NCBI GenBank assembly: GCA_030916575.1
Contig: JAUPWJ010000059.1
Location: forward strand, 1-27,601
DNA from: Patescibacteria group bacterium
GTDB taxonomy: Bacteria > Patescibacteriota > Minisyncoccia > Phycocordibacterales > UBA9973
Direction: 5' to 3'
Length of the DNA stretch: 27,601 nucleotides
The notes beneath the pieces were generated by a model, which searched no databases, was not told the DNA's origin, and saw only the letters and a list, made by a program, of their open reading frames with translations. Made by a program: the position numbers and the translations under genes. The stretch's first letter is position 1. Every line of letters begins with the position of its first letter. Below, piece after piece: positions 15,141 through 23,056 of the stretch.

Positions 15141-16175
15141 ATGCAGATATTAGAGAACTATGACTTAACTAAATTAAATACTTTTGGCATAAAAGCGGAA
15201 GCCAAGTATTTTACTGAAATAAATAAAGAGGAGGACATACCTTCTTTATTTGAAAGTGAGCAATTTAAGAACAATGAGCGTCTTTTTTTAGGTGGTGGGA
15301 GCAATGTTTTATTCACCAAAGACTTTGACGGCATTGTAATTTTAAATAAAATAAAAGGAATTGAAGTAATTAATGAAAGTAAAGAAGATGTGTGGATCAA
15401 GGCATATGGGGGAGAGATTTGGCATGATTTGGTTTCGTTTTCCGTGGGGCATGAATATTGGGGTATAGAGAACTTATCTTGGGTTCCAGGGACAGTGGGA
15501 GCGGCTCCAATGCAAAACATTGGTGCTTATGGAGCAGAATTGAAAGACACACTTGTAAGTGTGGAGGCCTATGATATTTCAAATGGAGAAAAGGTTATTT
15601 TTCAAAATAATGAATGTAAATTAGGGTATAGAGATAGTATTTTTAAAAATGTAGCTAAGGGTAAGTATTTTATTTCAGCTATCGTTTTAAAACTTTCAAA
15701 AGTAGAAAAAAAGAATATTACTTATAGAGCTTTAAAAGATTATTTTGAGAAAAATAATATTAACCCTGAGACCATAAAAGATATTAGTGATGCTGTAATT
15801 GAAATAAGGAAAAGTAAATTACCAGACCCAAAAATAATAGGTAATGCAGGAAGCTTTTTTAAAAATGTCTTTGTGGAGAAAAAAGAGTTAGATATTCTTT
15901 TAGAAAAATACCCAGAGCTTCCGTATTTTGAAGAAGAAAATGTTTTTAAGATTCCAGCTGGATGGCTGATAGAAGAGTGTGGCCCCGCTAGAAGCACGAT
16001 AAGTTGGAAGGGGTACAGAGTTGGTAATGTCGGCGTGCATGACAAACAAGCACTGGTTTTAGTGAATCACGGTGGAGCCACAGGTGAGGAAATAAAAGAC
16101 TTGGCCCTACAAATAATAGACTCAGTTAAACAAAAATTCGGTTTAATTCTCAACCCAGAAGTAAATTTTGTCTAG
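15141..16175 (+). CDS. murB: UDP-N-acetylenolpyruvoylglucosamine reductase
   Basis: 344 residues. It performs the FAD/NADPH-dependent reduction to UDP-MurNAc in peptidoglycan synthesis. The ATG at 15141 is preferred to an in-frame GTG at 15126 because it gives MQILENYDLTKLNTFGI, the usual MurB N-terminus (NTF motif), and avoids overlap with tsaC. Motifs: LGGGSNVLF, PGTVGAAPMQNIGAYG, YRDSIFK, the catalytic Ser in NAGSFFKN, and the terminal Glu in NPEVNFV. The intact YRDS region and length fit type I MurB as in E. coli. Together with GlmS it indicates a retained cell-wall pathway. Confidence 0.96.
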   Translation: MQILENYDLTKLNTFGIKAEAKYFTEINKEEDIPSLFESEQFKNNERLFLGGGSNVLFTKDFDGIVILNKIKGIEVINESKEDVWIKAYGGEIWHDLVSFSVGHEYWGIENLSWVPGTVGAAPMQNIGAYGAELKDTLVSVEAYDISNGEKVIFQNNECKLGYRDSIFKNVAKGKYFISAIVLKLSKVEKKNITYRALKDYFEKNNINPETIKDISDAVIEIRKSKLPDPKIIGNAGSFFKNVFVEKKELDILLEKYPELPYFEEENVFKIPAGWLIEECGPARSTISWKGYRVGNVGVHDKQALVLVNHGGATGEEIKDLALQIIDSVKQKFGLILNPEVNFV

Positions 16176-16197
16176 TTTGTCTTTTAGCTTAAAAGTG

Positions 16198-16203
16198 TAT
16201 AAT
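16198..16203 (+). promoter_or_regulatory. Upstream -10 (P1) before the SIMPL gene
   Basis: TATAAT 22 nt after the murB stop, with TTTGTC 16 nt upstream of it. It would give a leader of roughly 85 nt containing the inverted repeat at 16245-16270. Confidence 0.45.
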
Positions 16204-16244
16204 TAGGGTATTATTGGTCAATATTATTAAGTAACAAAAATTAG

Positions 16245-16270
16245 CAGCGTTTTAGTTGACGATTACGCTG
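16245..16270 (+). promoter_or_regulatory. Inverted repeat around a -35-like TTGACG
   Basis: CAGCGT (16245-16250) and ACGCTG (16265-16270) flank a 14-nt loop that holds TTGACG (16256-16261). A -10 TAAAAT follows at 16281-16286 with a long 19-nt spacer, 9 nt before the SIMPL ATG. This looks like an operator over a leaderless P2 promoter, or an RNA hairpin in the P1 leader. Confidence 0.4.
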
Positions 16271-16295
16271 TATGATTTCGTAAAATCAAAAATAT

Positions 16296-17108
16296 ATGTT
16301 AGATACACAAATGGGAGATAAAGAGAAAAAGAATGTTTATCAGGCAGTGGGCCTGTTTTTATTAATTTTGAGTGTCTTCTTTTTAATAAAAATTGTTCAT
16401 GAATTTAAGGGTGAACGAAATTTTAAGGGTGGAGATATGAGCATTATTACAATTACTGGTCACGGTGAAGTCCAAGCTGTACCTGATATTGCAAATGTTT
16501 ATTTTTCAATTACCAAAGAAGCAAAAACTGCTAAAGAAGCTCAAGACGCCGTGGCAAAAATTGAAGCTGACGCATTGTCTTCTTTGAAAGAAAATAAAGT
16601 TGAACTTAAAGATATTAAAACAGAAAATGCATCTTTTAATCCTAAATACGAATGGCAATCAGAAACAGGTACAAGACTTCCATGTAATGAGTGGGGTGGA
16701 TGTAACTACGGTAAAAGTGTCATCATTGGCTATGAAGCGACAGAAAGTATTACTGTGAAAGTTCGAGATACAGACACCGCAGGAAAGATAATGCAAGATT
16801 TAGGCACTGTTGGTGTTAGTAGCTTAAGTGGACCTAGTTTCTCTATTGATGATGAAGAAGGATTAAAAATGGACGCGAGAAAACAAGCTATCGATAATGC
16901 TAAAGATAAAGCACAATCTTTAGCGAAAGACTTAGGAGTAAAGCTTGGTAAAATCACAAGTTATGTTGAAGGTGGGTCATACTATCCGATGTATGCGAAG
17001 ATGGAATCAATGAATGGAGCAGGGGATGCTGTCAGTGCCCCAGCGGAGCTTCCAAAGGGTGAGAATACTATATCTTCCGATGTAACTATAACTTACGAAA
17101 TCCGTTAA
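16296..17108 (+). CDS. SIMPL domain (DUF541) protein, membrane anchored
   Basis: 270 residues. One membrane segment at about 15-34 (VGLFLLILSVFFLIKIV) is an uncleaved anchor, then an extracytoplasmic SIMPL domain beginning ITITGHGEVQAVPDIANV. The later helix ARKQAIDNAKDKAQSLAKDLGVKLGKI is typical of the family, whose members include oxidative-stress and outer-surface proteins but have no settled biochemical function. A pair of cysteines near the middle (PCNEWGGC) could form a disulfide made by the VKOR pathway. It has its own promoter region and is followed by another surface gene. Confidence 0.88.
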   Translation: MLDTQMGDKEKKNVYQAVGLFLLILSVFFLIKIVHEFKGERNFKGGDMSIITITGHGEVQAVPDIANVYFSITKEAKTAKEAQDAVAKIEADALSSLKENKVELKDIKTENASFNPKYEWQSETGTRLPCNEWGGCNYGKSVIIGYEATESITVKVRDTDTAGKIMQDLGTVGVSSLSGPSFSIDDEEGLKMDARKQAIDNAKDKAQSLAKDLGVKLGKITSYVEGGSYYPMYAKMESMNGAGDAVSAPAELPKGENTISSDVTITYEIR

Positions 17109-17124
17109 GTTGTAAATAAGTAAA

Positions 17125-17146
17125 TATCTTAAAAAGATAGTATAAT
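17125..17146 (+). promoter_or_regulatory. Hairpin plus -10 of the surface-protein gene, leaderless
   Basis: A perfect six-pair hairpin TATCTT/AAGATA (17125-17130 with 17134-17139) abuts a consensus TATAAT at 17141-17146, and the ATG at 17153 follows after 6 nt. The hairpin may be a regulator site or a weak end for the upstream gene. Confidence 0.6.
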
Positions 17147-17152
17147 AGAATT

Positions 17153-19087
17153 ATGCGAGCAAAAAGTTTCTATACTTTATATGTTGCAGTATTCTTTATA
17201 CTATCTTTTTTTGTTTTCAATTTTGTAAATGCTGAAAATCCAGGTTACATAGATACGTCTAATGACGATAATCAGGCAAAGGTTTGCCATAATGTAGCTT
17301 GTGATGATTTTGGTATTATAAATTTTGAACTAAACATTGAAGATACTATTGTTGTTGATAGTAGTACTGGTATATCAGGAAATGTTTGGGGTGATGAATT
17401 GGGTTGGATAAATTTTAATCCTACAGGATCTGGGGTAACTTTCGCAGATTCTACTACTGGAGTTTTGACAGGCTATGCATGGAGTCAAGTGTCTGGTTGG
17501 ATAAATTTTGCACCTACAGGACAAAGTGTGACTATTGATCCTGATACTGGTGAATTTGAGGGCTTTGCATGGAGTGGGGGAGCTTATGGAGGATGGATAA
17601 AATTTGATTGCTCTGACCCTTCAACTTGTGTGCGTACTACTTGGAGAGCTGAGAGTGGGACTATTAAAACAGGAAGTGGTCCTGGAGATCCTTCTTGTGA
17701 TTATCCATTTTCTTTGATTGACGGAGAATGTGCATGTGAGCCACCATTGGTAGAGATAGGTGGTTGGTGTGCTTATGTGGATACCTTTCCAGATGTCTGT
17801 CCGAATATTCCGTATCTTCAAGTTGTTATTCCTTCAGGAATGCACTTAAATAGTAGTGGTCAGTGTGTTAGTGATACTACAACCTGTGTTGGACCTGGAT
17901 GTACAACTAGTGGCGGAGATGGTGACCCTGTAGATCCAACGGATCCCGTAGATCCTGTGGATCCCATAGATCCCACCGACCCCATAGATCCAACTGATCC
18001 TATTGATCCCACGGACCCTATTGATGATACGAATACAGATAGTTCAGGTGGAGACGACGAAGAAGGTTTCATACCAGAGATAATAAATGTTATTGAATTT
18101 GAGATTTTAGACTTAGTAAATAGACTTACTAATTTTATAAAATCACCTAATGGTGATTTAGCAACAAAGGCTATTTCTACACTTGGTTTGATTTCTGGTA
18201 TAGTTGCTACACTTTCTGGAATTTTTAGCTTCACAGACATAGGGTTAAACTTACTTAGACTTTGGTCTTTCTTTTTATATGGTATGGGTTTCAAAAAAAG
18301 AAATCGTCCATGGGGAGTTGTTTACGATAGTGTTACAAAACAACCCCTTGATCCTGCATATGTGGTTTTAAATGACATGCAAGGCAATGAAATCGCAAGT
18401 TCTATAACTGATTTAGACGGTCGTTATGGATTTTTAGTGTCTCCTGGGATTTATCGTATAGTTGCAAGTAAGACAAATTATACTTATCCTTCAGTTAAAC
18501 TTGCTGGAAAAACATACGATGAACTTTATAATGATTTATATTTTGGAGAACAAATTGAAATAAAAGAAGAGGGTGAAATTATTGCAAAAAATATTCCACT
18601 TGATCAGATTAACTTTGATTGGAATGAATTTGCCAAGAAAGAACAAAAAAGAATGAAGTTTTACCATACTCGGGATGTCCTATTGGCTAGATTTTCTGAT
18701 TTTATGTTTTTAATTGGTTTTTTAGTTTCCATAGTTATATTGTTTATAGCACCTAAACCTTACAATGTCATAATCTTTTCTTTATACATAATTCTTCTTT
18801 TAATAAGACGCACTACAGTAAAAAGAAATAGAAAAGGCCGTGTAGTTTACAAAGCTGACAATACTCCACTTTCTTATGGAATTTTACGTGTTAAGTCTAT
18901 GGCTAGTGGTCAGGAAGTTGCTCATAGGGTATTGGACAAAACAGGGGGTTATTACTGTCTTGTGCCAAATGGTATTTATAATGCCAACATAGAGAAGAAA
19001 AATGATGATGGTACATATCAACGTATCTTTACATCTGATAACTTTGAAATAAAGAATGGTATCCTTAAAAAGGACTTTAAAATTTGA
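17153..19087 (+). CDS. Large surface protein with GWxNF repeats, Asp-Pro linker and two Ig-like domains
   Basis: 644 residues. A signal peptide covers about 1-27 (cleavage near VNA-EN). Tryptophan-rich repeats follow at about 76-153 (DELGWINFNPTG, SQVSGWINFAPTG, GGAYGGWIKFDC), then a Cys-rich region (153-250), a DP[VIT] repeat linker (258-292), and an acidic stretch. One or two hydrophobic segments lie near 337-380. Next come a carboxypeptidase-regulatory-like Ig fold (387 to about 440, DLDGRYGFLVSPGIYRI), a membrane hairpin (about 515-551) and a second similar Ig-like domain (561 to about 640). I infer a cell-surface structural or adhesion protein anchored in the membrane. A consensus leaderless promoter suggests strong expression, and a terminator follows. 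Confidence 0.8.
   Translation: MRAKSFYTLYVAVFFILSFFVFNFVNAENPGYIDTSNDDNQAKVCHNVACDDFGIINFELNIEDTIVVDSSTGISGNVWGDELGWINFNPTGSGVTFADSTTGVLTGYAWSQVSGWINFAPTGQSVTIDPDTGEFEGFAWSGGAYGGWIKFDCSDPSTCVRTTWRAESGTIKTGSGPGDPSCDYPFSLIDGECACEPPLVEIGGWCAYVDTFPDVCPNIPYLQVVIPSGMHLNSSGQCVSDTTTCVGPGCTTSGGDGDPVDPTDPVDPVDPIDPTDPIDPTDPIDPTDPIDDTNTDSSGGDDEEGFIPEIINVIEFEILDLVNRLTNFIKSPNGDLATKAISTLGLISGIVATLSGIFSFTDIGLNLLRLWSFFLYGMGFKKRNRPWGVVYDSVTKQPLDPAYVVLNDMQGNEIASSITDLDGRYGFLVSPGIYRIVASKTNYTYPSVKLAGKTYDELYNDLYFGEQIEIKEEGEIIAKNIPLDQINFDWNEFAKKEQKRMKFYHTRDVLLARFSDFMFLIGFLVSIVILFIAPKPYNVIIFSLYIILLLIRRTTVKRNRKGRVVYKADNTPLSYGILRVKSMASGQEVAHRVLDKTGGYYCLVPNGIYNANIEKKNDDGTYQRIFTSDNFEIKNGILKKDFKI
17924..18028 (+). repeat. 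Tandem repeat coding for an Asp-Pro linker
   Basis: Repeated 9- to 18-nt units of the form GAYCC-N-rich encode DPVDPTDPVDP-type sequence (residues 258-292 of the surface protein). Third-codon positions vary, so the amino acid repeat is conserved more than the DNA. Likely an extended spacer; prone to length change. Confidence 0.8.
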
Positions 19088-19113
19088 CTATAAGAGTAAA
19101 AAAGAGTATTATA

Positions 19114-19139
19114 AAAGAGCCCTGAAACAGGGGCTTTTT
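19114..19139 (+). terminator. Rho-independent terminator after the surface gene
   Basis: AGCCCTG pairs with CAGGGGCT (one bulged G) around an AAA loop, extended by A/T pairs and ending in five T residues. Confidence 0.9.
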
Positions 19140-19152
19140 AATAAGGTTTAAA

Positions 19153-19158
19153 TATAAT
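19153..19158 (+). promoter_or_regulatory. -10 of the secE-nusG-rplK operon, leaderless
   Basis: Consensus TATAAT, 5 nt before the secE ATG and directly after the preceding terminator. Confidence 0.65.
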
Positions 19159-19163
19159 TTTTT

Positions 19164-19349
19164 ATGTCAAAAATCACTGAATATTTAAAAGAAACAAAAA
19201 CAGAGTTGAAACATGTTATTTGGCCTTCACGCCAACAGACAATGTTTTTTACTCTTATTGTTATTGTGCTTTCCATCGTTACCGCTTATTTCTTAGGGCT
19301 TTTTGATTTTATCTTCTCAAGAGGATTAGAAAAGGTAATTTCTCTTTAA
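19164..19349 (+). CDS. secE: Preprotein translocase subunit SecE
   Basis: 61 residues, the short single-helix SecE. The amphipathic N-terminus ends in the conserved ELKHVIWPSRQQT, followed by one membrane helix (about 29-50). It clamps SecY in the translocon. nusG begins 6 nt later, the classical bacterial order. Confidence 0.95.
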   Translation: MSKITEYLKETKTELKHVIWPSRQQTMFFTLIVIVLSIVTAYFLGLFDFIFSRGLEKVISL

Positions 19350-19355
19350 TTTTTT

Positions 19356-19901
19356 ATGTCAAAACAAGAAACACAAGGAATTAGAAATTGGTACGCTATT
19401 CATACTTATGCTGGGTATGAAAATGTTGTCCTTCGTAATTTAAAACAAAGAATAGATTCTCTTGGTATGAATGACAAGATTTTTAATGTTGTTGTTCCTG
19501 TTGAGAAAAAAATAAAAATAAAAGCAGGGAAGAGAGTAGAAGTAGAAGAAAAAATTTATCCTGGTTACGTACTAGTAGACATGATAGTTACAGATGATTC
19601 TTGGTATGTTGTTCGTAATACTCCTCGTGTTACAGGATTCGTTGGGGCAGGAGTAAATCCAGTTCCACTAAAAAAAGAAGAAGTAGATTTCTTATTTAAG
19701 AAAATGGATACAAATGTAGCAAAACACAATATTGATCTTGCTATAAATGAGTCTGTGCGTATCGTTGATGGTCCGTTTAAAGATTTAGAAGGTAAGGTAA
19801 ATTCAGTTGACTCTGAGAGAGGTAAGGTAAAAGTCTTGGTTTCAATGTTCGGTCGTGAAACTCCAGTCGAATTAGACTTCTTGCAAGTTAAGAAGATTTA
19901 A
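19356..19901 (+). CDS. nusG: Transcription termination/antitermination factor NusG
   Basis: 181 residues. The NGN domain (WYAIHTYAGYENVVLRNLKQRI, with the PGYVLVDM motif) is followed by a KOW domain (SVRIVDGPFKDLEGKVNSVD). It binds RNA polymerase and couples to ribosomes or Rho. Normal length and order between secE and rplK. Confidence 0.96.
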   Translation: MSKQETQGIRNWYAIHTYAGYENVVLRNLKQRIDSLGMNDKIFNVVVPVEKKIKIKAGKRVEVEEKIYPGYVLVDMIVTDDSWYVVRNTPRVTGFVGAGVNPVPLKKEEVDFLFKKMDTNVAKHNIDLAINESVRIVDGPFKDLEGKVNSVDSERGKVKVLVSMFGRETPVELDFLQVKKI

Positions 19902-19919
19902 GTTAATGTATATACTCGT

Positions 19920-20342
19920 ATGGCAAAGAAAATAACAAAGAAAATTAAATTACAAATTATGGCGGCAAAGGCTACTCCTGCGCCTCCTTTAGGTCCTGCG
20001 CTCGGACAAGCTGGTATAAACATTGGAGACTTCGTAACTAAGTTTAATGCTGCAACCCAAAAGATGGCAGGGGACAAGGTCGGTGTATCTATCACAGTAT
20101 ATGAAGACCGAACTTATGATTTCGTGGTTAAAACTCCTCCAGCAACAGGACTTATATTAAAAGCAGCTGGTATTGAGAAAGGTTCAGGTAAAAATGCATC
20201 AACAAAGGTAGGAAAAATCACTCGTGCTCAAGCTCTTGAAATTGCAAACAAAAAAGCCGGAGACTTAAATGCAAAAGATGATGAAGGTAAAATAGCTATC
20301 ATTGCTGGCTCTGCTCGTTCTATGGGGATTGAAGTGAAATAA
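19920..20342 (+). CDS. rplK: 50S ribosomal protein L11
   Basis: 140 residues. The N-terminal APPLGPALGQAGINIGDFVTKFN segment and C-terminal rRNA-binding domain are standard for uL11, which forms the GTPase-associated region with 23S rRNA. In most bacteria rplA (L1) follows immediately; here an unrelated transporter gene follows after 25 nt, so rplA is either elsewhere or missing. Confidence 0.97.
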   Translation: MAKKITKKIKLQIMAAKATPAPPLGPALGQAGINIGDFVTKFNAATQKMAGDKVGVSITVYEDRTYDFVVKTPPATGLILKAAGIEKGSGKNASTKVGKITRAQALEIANKKAGDLNAKDDEGKIAIIAGSARSMGIEVK

Positions 20343-20353
20343 TTCACTGAATA

Positions 20354-20367
20354 ATTTCGTAAAATCA
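20354..20367 (+). promoter_or_regulatory. Repeat motif next to the transporter start
   Basis: ATTTCGTAAAATCAA here (running to 20368) is an exact 15-nt copy of 16275-16289, which precedes the SIMPL gene. It contains a TAAAAT and a small dyad ATTT/AAAT. It may be a -10 or a regulator site; here TAAAAT is only 2 nt from the ATG, too close for a simple leaderless start. Confidence 0.35.
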
Positions 20368-21033
20368 ATGCAAACACTAAGTGAAAAGGATTATAGAAAG
20401 ATTCTCATTTGTTTAACTATTTATATTACCTCTCTTTTTGCTGCAAATACATTAGGTATCAAGTTGATGCCTTTTTTATTTGGAACGCATCTCTCTGTGG
20501 CAGTCTTCTGTTTTCCAATTGTTTTTATAATGACAGATATAATTGGAGAAGTTTACGGAAAGAAAATGGCGAAGAATTTTATATTGGCTGGAGTTATTTC
20601 TATAATTCTATTTCTTTTATATTCTTTAATTTCTTCTATTACTCCGTGGTCAACAGACGGTATGTGGGCTAAAGATTCTTGGGATACAATCTTTGGTCTT
20701 TCAGCTAGATTTTCTATTGCTTCCGTTGTGGCATATGCTATAGCTGAATATCAAGATGTCATTTCTTTCTTTTTCTTTAGAAAACACACGGGAGAAAAAA
20801 AGTTCTGGTTGCGCTCAAACTTATCAAATATCTGGTCTCAATTTTTAGATACAACTATTTGGACCCTCATTGCTTTTGTAGGTGTTTACTCATTGCCTAC
20901 AATAATAGCGATTATCATCCCTTGGTGGATTTTTAAAGTTCTTATGGGCTTTGCGTATACTCCATTTTCTTATTTAGGTATTTATTTATTGAAAGGTAAG
21001 GATACCAATGCAAATACAATCAATCAAAACTAA
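20368..21033 (+). CDS. Queuosine precursor transporter family protein (YhhQ/VUT)
   Basis: 221 residues with about six membrane helices. FPIVFIMTDIIGEVYGKKMAKN (helix 2 and loop; about 50-71) is the signature of the YhhQ/vitamin-uptake-transporter family, and the FLDTTIWTLIAF region fits the later helices. Characterised members import queuine or preQ1/preQ0. No queuosine synthesis gene is seen nearby, so the substrate is a family-based inference. The cofE-like gene starts inside its last 26 nt, so the two are coupled. Confidence 0.85.
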   Translation: MQTLSEKDYRKILICLTIYITSLFAANTLGIKLMPFLFGTHLSVAVFCFPIVFIMTDIIGEVYGKKMAKNFILAGVISIILFLLYSLISSITPWSTDGMWAKDSWDTIFGLSARFSIASVVAYAIAEYQDVISFFFFRKHTGEKKFWLRSNLSNIWSQFLDTTIWTLIAFVGVYSLPTIIAIIIPWWIFKVLMGFAYTPFSYLGIYLLKGKDTNANTINQN

Positions 21034-21712
21034 AGTATTTAATGAGCAGGAAGATTTAACTTCTTTTATCTTAAAATATATAAAAAAACTTCCCGAAAAG
21101 TCCGTTTTAGTTATTACCTCAAAAATTGTCGCTTTATCTGAGGGTAGAGTCGTTTTATATAAAAATGAAAAGCAGAAAGGTGAACTTATAAAACAAGAAA
21201 GTTCTTTTGCTTTAAAGACTAAACTCACTTGGCTTACTATTAAAGACGGCATGGTTATGGCGTCCGCAGGAATAGATGAGTCTAATGCTAAAGGGAAACT
21301 CATCCTTTTACCTAAAGATAGTTTTAAAAGTGCAGATAAAATCCGAAAAGAATTAAAAAAGAAATTTAAAGTAAAACATTTAGGTGTATTAATTACTGAT
21401 AGCCGGATTTTTCCTCTTCGCGCAGGTATTGTCGGTGTATCATTGGGCTATGCGGGTTTTAAAGGTGTAAGGAATTATATCGGCAAAAAAGACATTTTTA
21501 AAAGAGTTTTAAAGATGTCTAGGACTGATATTGCGGACAGTTTAGCTACATCTGCAGTGCTTTGTATGGGGGAAGGGAACGAACAACAACCCCTAGCTCT
21601 TATTACAAATGCACCCGTAGAATTCACTGAAAAAATAAATAAAAAAGAATTGTTGGTAGACCCTAAAGAAGACTTGTATCTGCCTCTTTTTGAGAGTATA
21701 TTAAAGAAGTGA
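21008..21712 (+). CDS. CofE-like gamma-glutamyl ligase (COG1478-type)
   Basis: 234 residues. Motifs VITSKIVALSEGRVV (34-48), MVMASAGIDESNAKG (79-93), the ITDSRIFPLRAGIVGVSLG segment and TDIADSLATSAV match the F420-0:glutamate ligase fold. CofE adds glutamate to F420-0, but nothing else here suggests F420 use. It overlaps the transporter by 26 nt and the dCMP deaminase by 4 nt, placing it inside a nucleotide/folate gene run. A folate glutamylation role is therefore an attractive alternative (inference). AAGGA lies 5 nt before its ATG, one of very few Shine-Dalgarno candidates in the window. Confidence 0.82.
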   Translation: MQIQSIKTKVFNEQEDLTSFILKYIKKLPEKSVLVITSKIVALSEGRVVLYKNEKQKGELIKQESSFALKTKLTWLTIKDGMVMASAGIDESNAKGKLILLPKDSFKSADKIRKELKKKFKVKHLGVLITDSRIFPLRAGIVGVSLGYAGFKGVRNYIGKKDIFKRVLKMSRTDIADSLATSAVLCMGEGNEQQPLALITNAPVEFTEKINKKELLVDPKEDLYLPLFESILKK

Positions 21713-22215
21713 AAAAGGTTGTTAAAAAAGTTATAAAATCTAAACGACCATCTTGGGATGAGTATTTTTTACAAATGGCTGAACTTGTCGGTTCTCGTGG
21801 AACATGTGATAGAGGGCACGCAGGAACTGTAATTGTTAAAGATAAAAGATTACTTGCAACAGGTTATGCTGGTTCTCCTATTGGGCTTCCACATTGTGAT
21901 GATGTGGGCCATGAGATGCACACAGTTACCAATGATGATGGAACTAGCTCACAGCACTGTATTCGTACTACTCATTCGGAAACAAATGCCATCGCCAATG
22001 CCGCACGCTTTGGTATAGCGATTGATGGAGCTACAATGTATTCTAAATTTGTGTCTTGCTATGCATGTGCGAAGGTGGTTATTAATGCAGGAATTAAGAG
22101 ATTTGTGGCAATTCGAGATTATCACGCAAGTGCCAGGACAAAAGAAATTTTTAAAAAATCTGGAGTAAAGTTAGAAATTATAAAAAAAGAAGTAGAAATG
22201 TATTCAAGACAGTAA
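21709..22215 (+). CDS. Deoxycytidylate (dCMP) deaminase
   Basis: 168 residues. It converts dCMP to dUMP, the ThyA substrate. The catalytic zinc motif is His89-Ser-Glu91 (HSETNAI, where HAE is usual) with Cys117 and Cys120 in SCYAC (usual PCxxC, so Pro is Ser here). A second set of Cys/His residues (Cys33, His62, Cys63, His69) may bind the extra zinc known in dCMP deaminases. The start is a GTG overlapping the cofE-like stop by 4 nt. The insertion GHEMHTVTNDDGTSSQHC is typical of the ComEB/dCMP deaminase group. Confidence 0.92.
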   Translation: MKKVVKKVIKSKRPSWDEYFLQMAELVGSRGTCDRGHAGTVIVKDKRLLATGYAGSPIGLPHCDDVGHEMHTVTNDDGTSSQHCIRTTHSETNAIANAARFGIAIDGATMYSKFVSCYACAKVVINAGIKRFVAIRDYHASARTKEIFKKSGVKLEIIKKEVEMYSRQ

Positions 22216-22222
22216 ATAATTT

Positions 22223-22552
22223 ATGATTGACTTAAAACAACTTCAAAAAGAAGTAATGCAGAATAAAATAGAAAAGGGATTTAATACAAAGAATGTTGCC
22301 TTGGAATTTTGTCGTGCACACGAAGAACTCTCAGAAGCTTTTTCTAAGCACAATAAAAATCAGGAAGGAGTAGCTGAAGAATTCGCAGATGTGATGATAT
22401 TTATACTAGGTATGTGTGAATCTATGGGTTTTGATTTGGAAAAAGAATTAGTACGAAAAATTGAAATCAATAAAAATAGAAAATATAAAGTAAGTAAATC
22501 TCCAGAAGGGGAAGATGTCTTTATTCGTATTAAAACAGACGAAGATCCCTAA
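22223..22552 (+). CDS. MazG-like NTP pyrophosphohydrolase
   Basis: 109 residues, all-alpha NTP-PPase fold. The metal-binding set EExxE (Glu34, Glu35, Glu38) and ExxD (Glu53, Asp56) is intact. Related small enzymes remove dCTP, dUTP or damaged nucleotides; its position between dCMP deaminase and the thymidylate genes suggests a dNTP substrate such as dCTP or dUTP, giving the monophosphate (inference). It ends 2 nt from the convergent folA stop with no terminator between. Confidence 0.82.
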   Translation: MIDLKQLQKEVMQNKIEKGFNTKNVALEFCRAHEELSEAFSKHNKNQEGVAEEFADVMIFILGMCESMGFDLEKELVRKIEINKNRKYKVSKSPEGEDVFIRIKTDEDP

Positions 22553-22554
22553 AA

Positions 22555-23052
22555 TTAGATAAATTTCTCATAGACAGAGAAAGTATAATTGTGAGGATTT
22601 TTCTCATCCATTTTGTGTTCTTGAAGAGATATTTCGTTCCATGCTATTGGAATTATTTCTGGGAAAAATGTCGTCGCTTCTTTATCGCTCGCATCTATGT
22701 GGGTTATATATAATTTATCAGCATAATCCATTGCTTGTTTATATATTTCTCCGCCACCAATTACAAATACTTCGGCATCTTCTTTTTTAAAGAGAGAAAT
22801 AGCATCTTCTAGTGAATTCACTATTTCTATACCTTGTTTTTCATAAGAAGTATCTCTAGTGACGATTACATTTCTTCTGTTTGGTAAGGGACCATTTGGC
22901 AAGGATTCAAAGGTTTTACGGCCCATGATTACAGAGTGTCCGCGAGTTGTTTCTCGGAAATATTTCATATCCTCAGGCATATGCCATAGAAGGTCATTAC
23001 CTTTTCCAAGTTCATTATTTTTGCCAATAGCTGCGATGATTGAAAGTATCAT
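22555..23052 (-). CDS. folA: Dihydrofolate reductase
   Basis: 165 residues. It regenerates tetrahydrofolate with NADPH after the ThyA reaction. The N-terminus MILSIIAAIGKNNELG, Trp23, Asp28 in MPEDMKYFR (the catalytic acid), GRKTFESL and the FVIGGGEIYKQA nucleotide motif are all present. It starts 4 nt after thyA on the minus strand and shares its promoter. Confidence 0.96.
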   Translation of the reverse strand: MILSIIAAIGKNNELGKGNDLLWHMPEDMKYFRETTRGHSVIMGRKTFESLPNGPLPNRRNVIVTRDTSYEKQGIEIVNSLEDAISLFKKEDAEVFVIGGGEIYKQAMDYADKLYITHIDASDKEATTFFPEIIPIAWNEISLQEHKMDEKNPHNYTFSVYEKFI

Positions 23053-23056
23053 AAAA

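Noticed and set aside
17924..18028. Short regular repeats resembling a CRISPR-like array
   Set aside because: They are in frame inside the surface-protein gene, code for Asp-Pro repeats and have no unique spacers; no cas genes are present.
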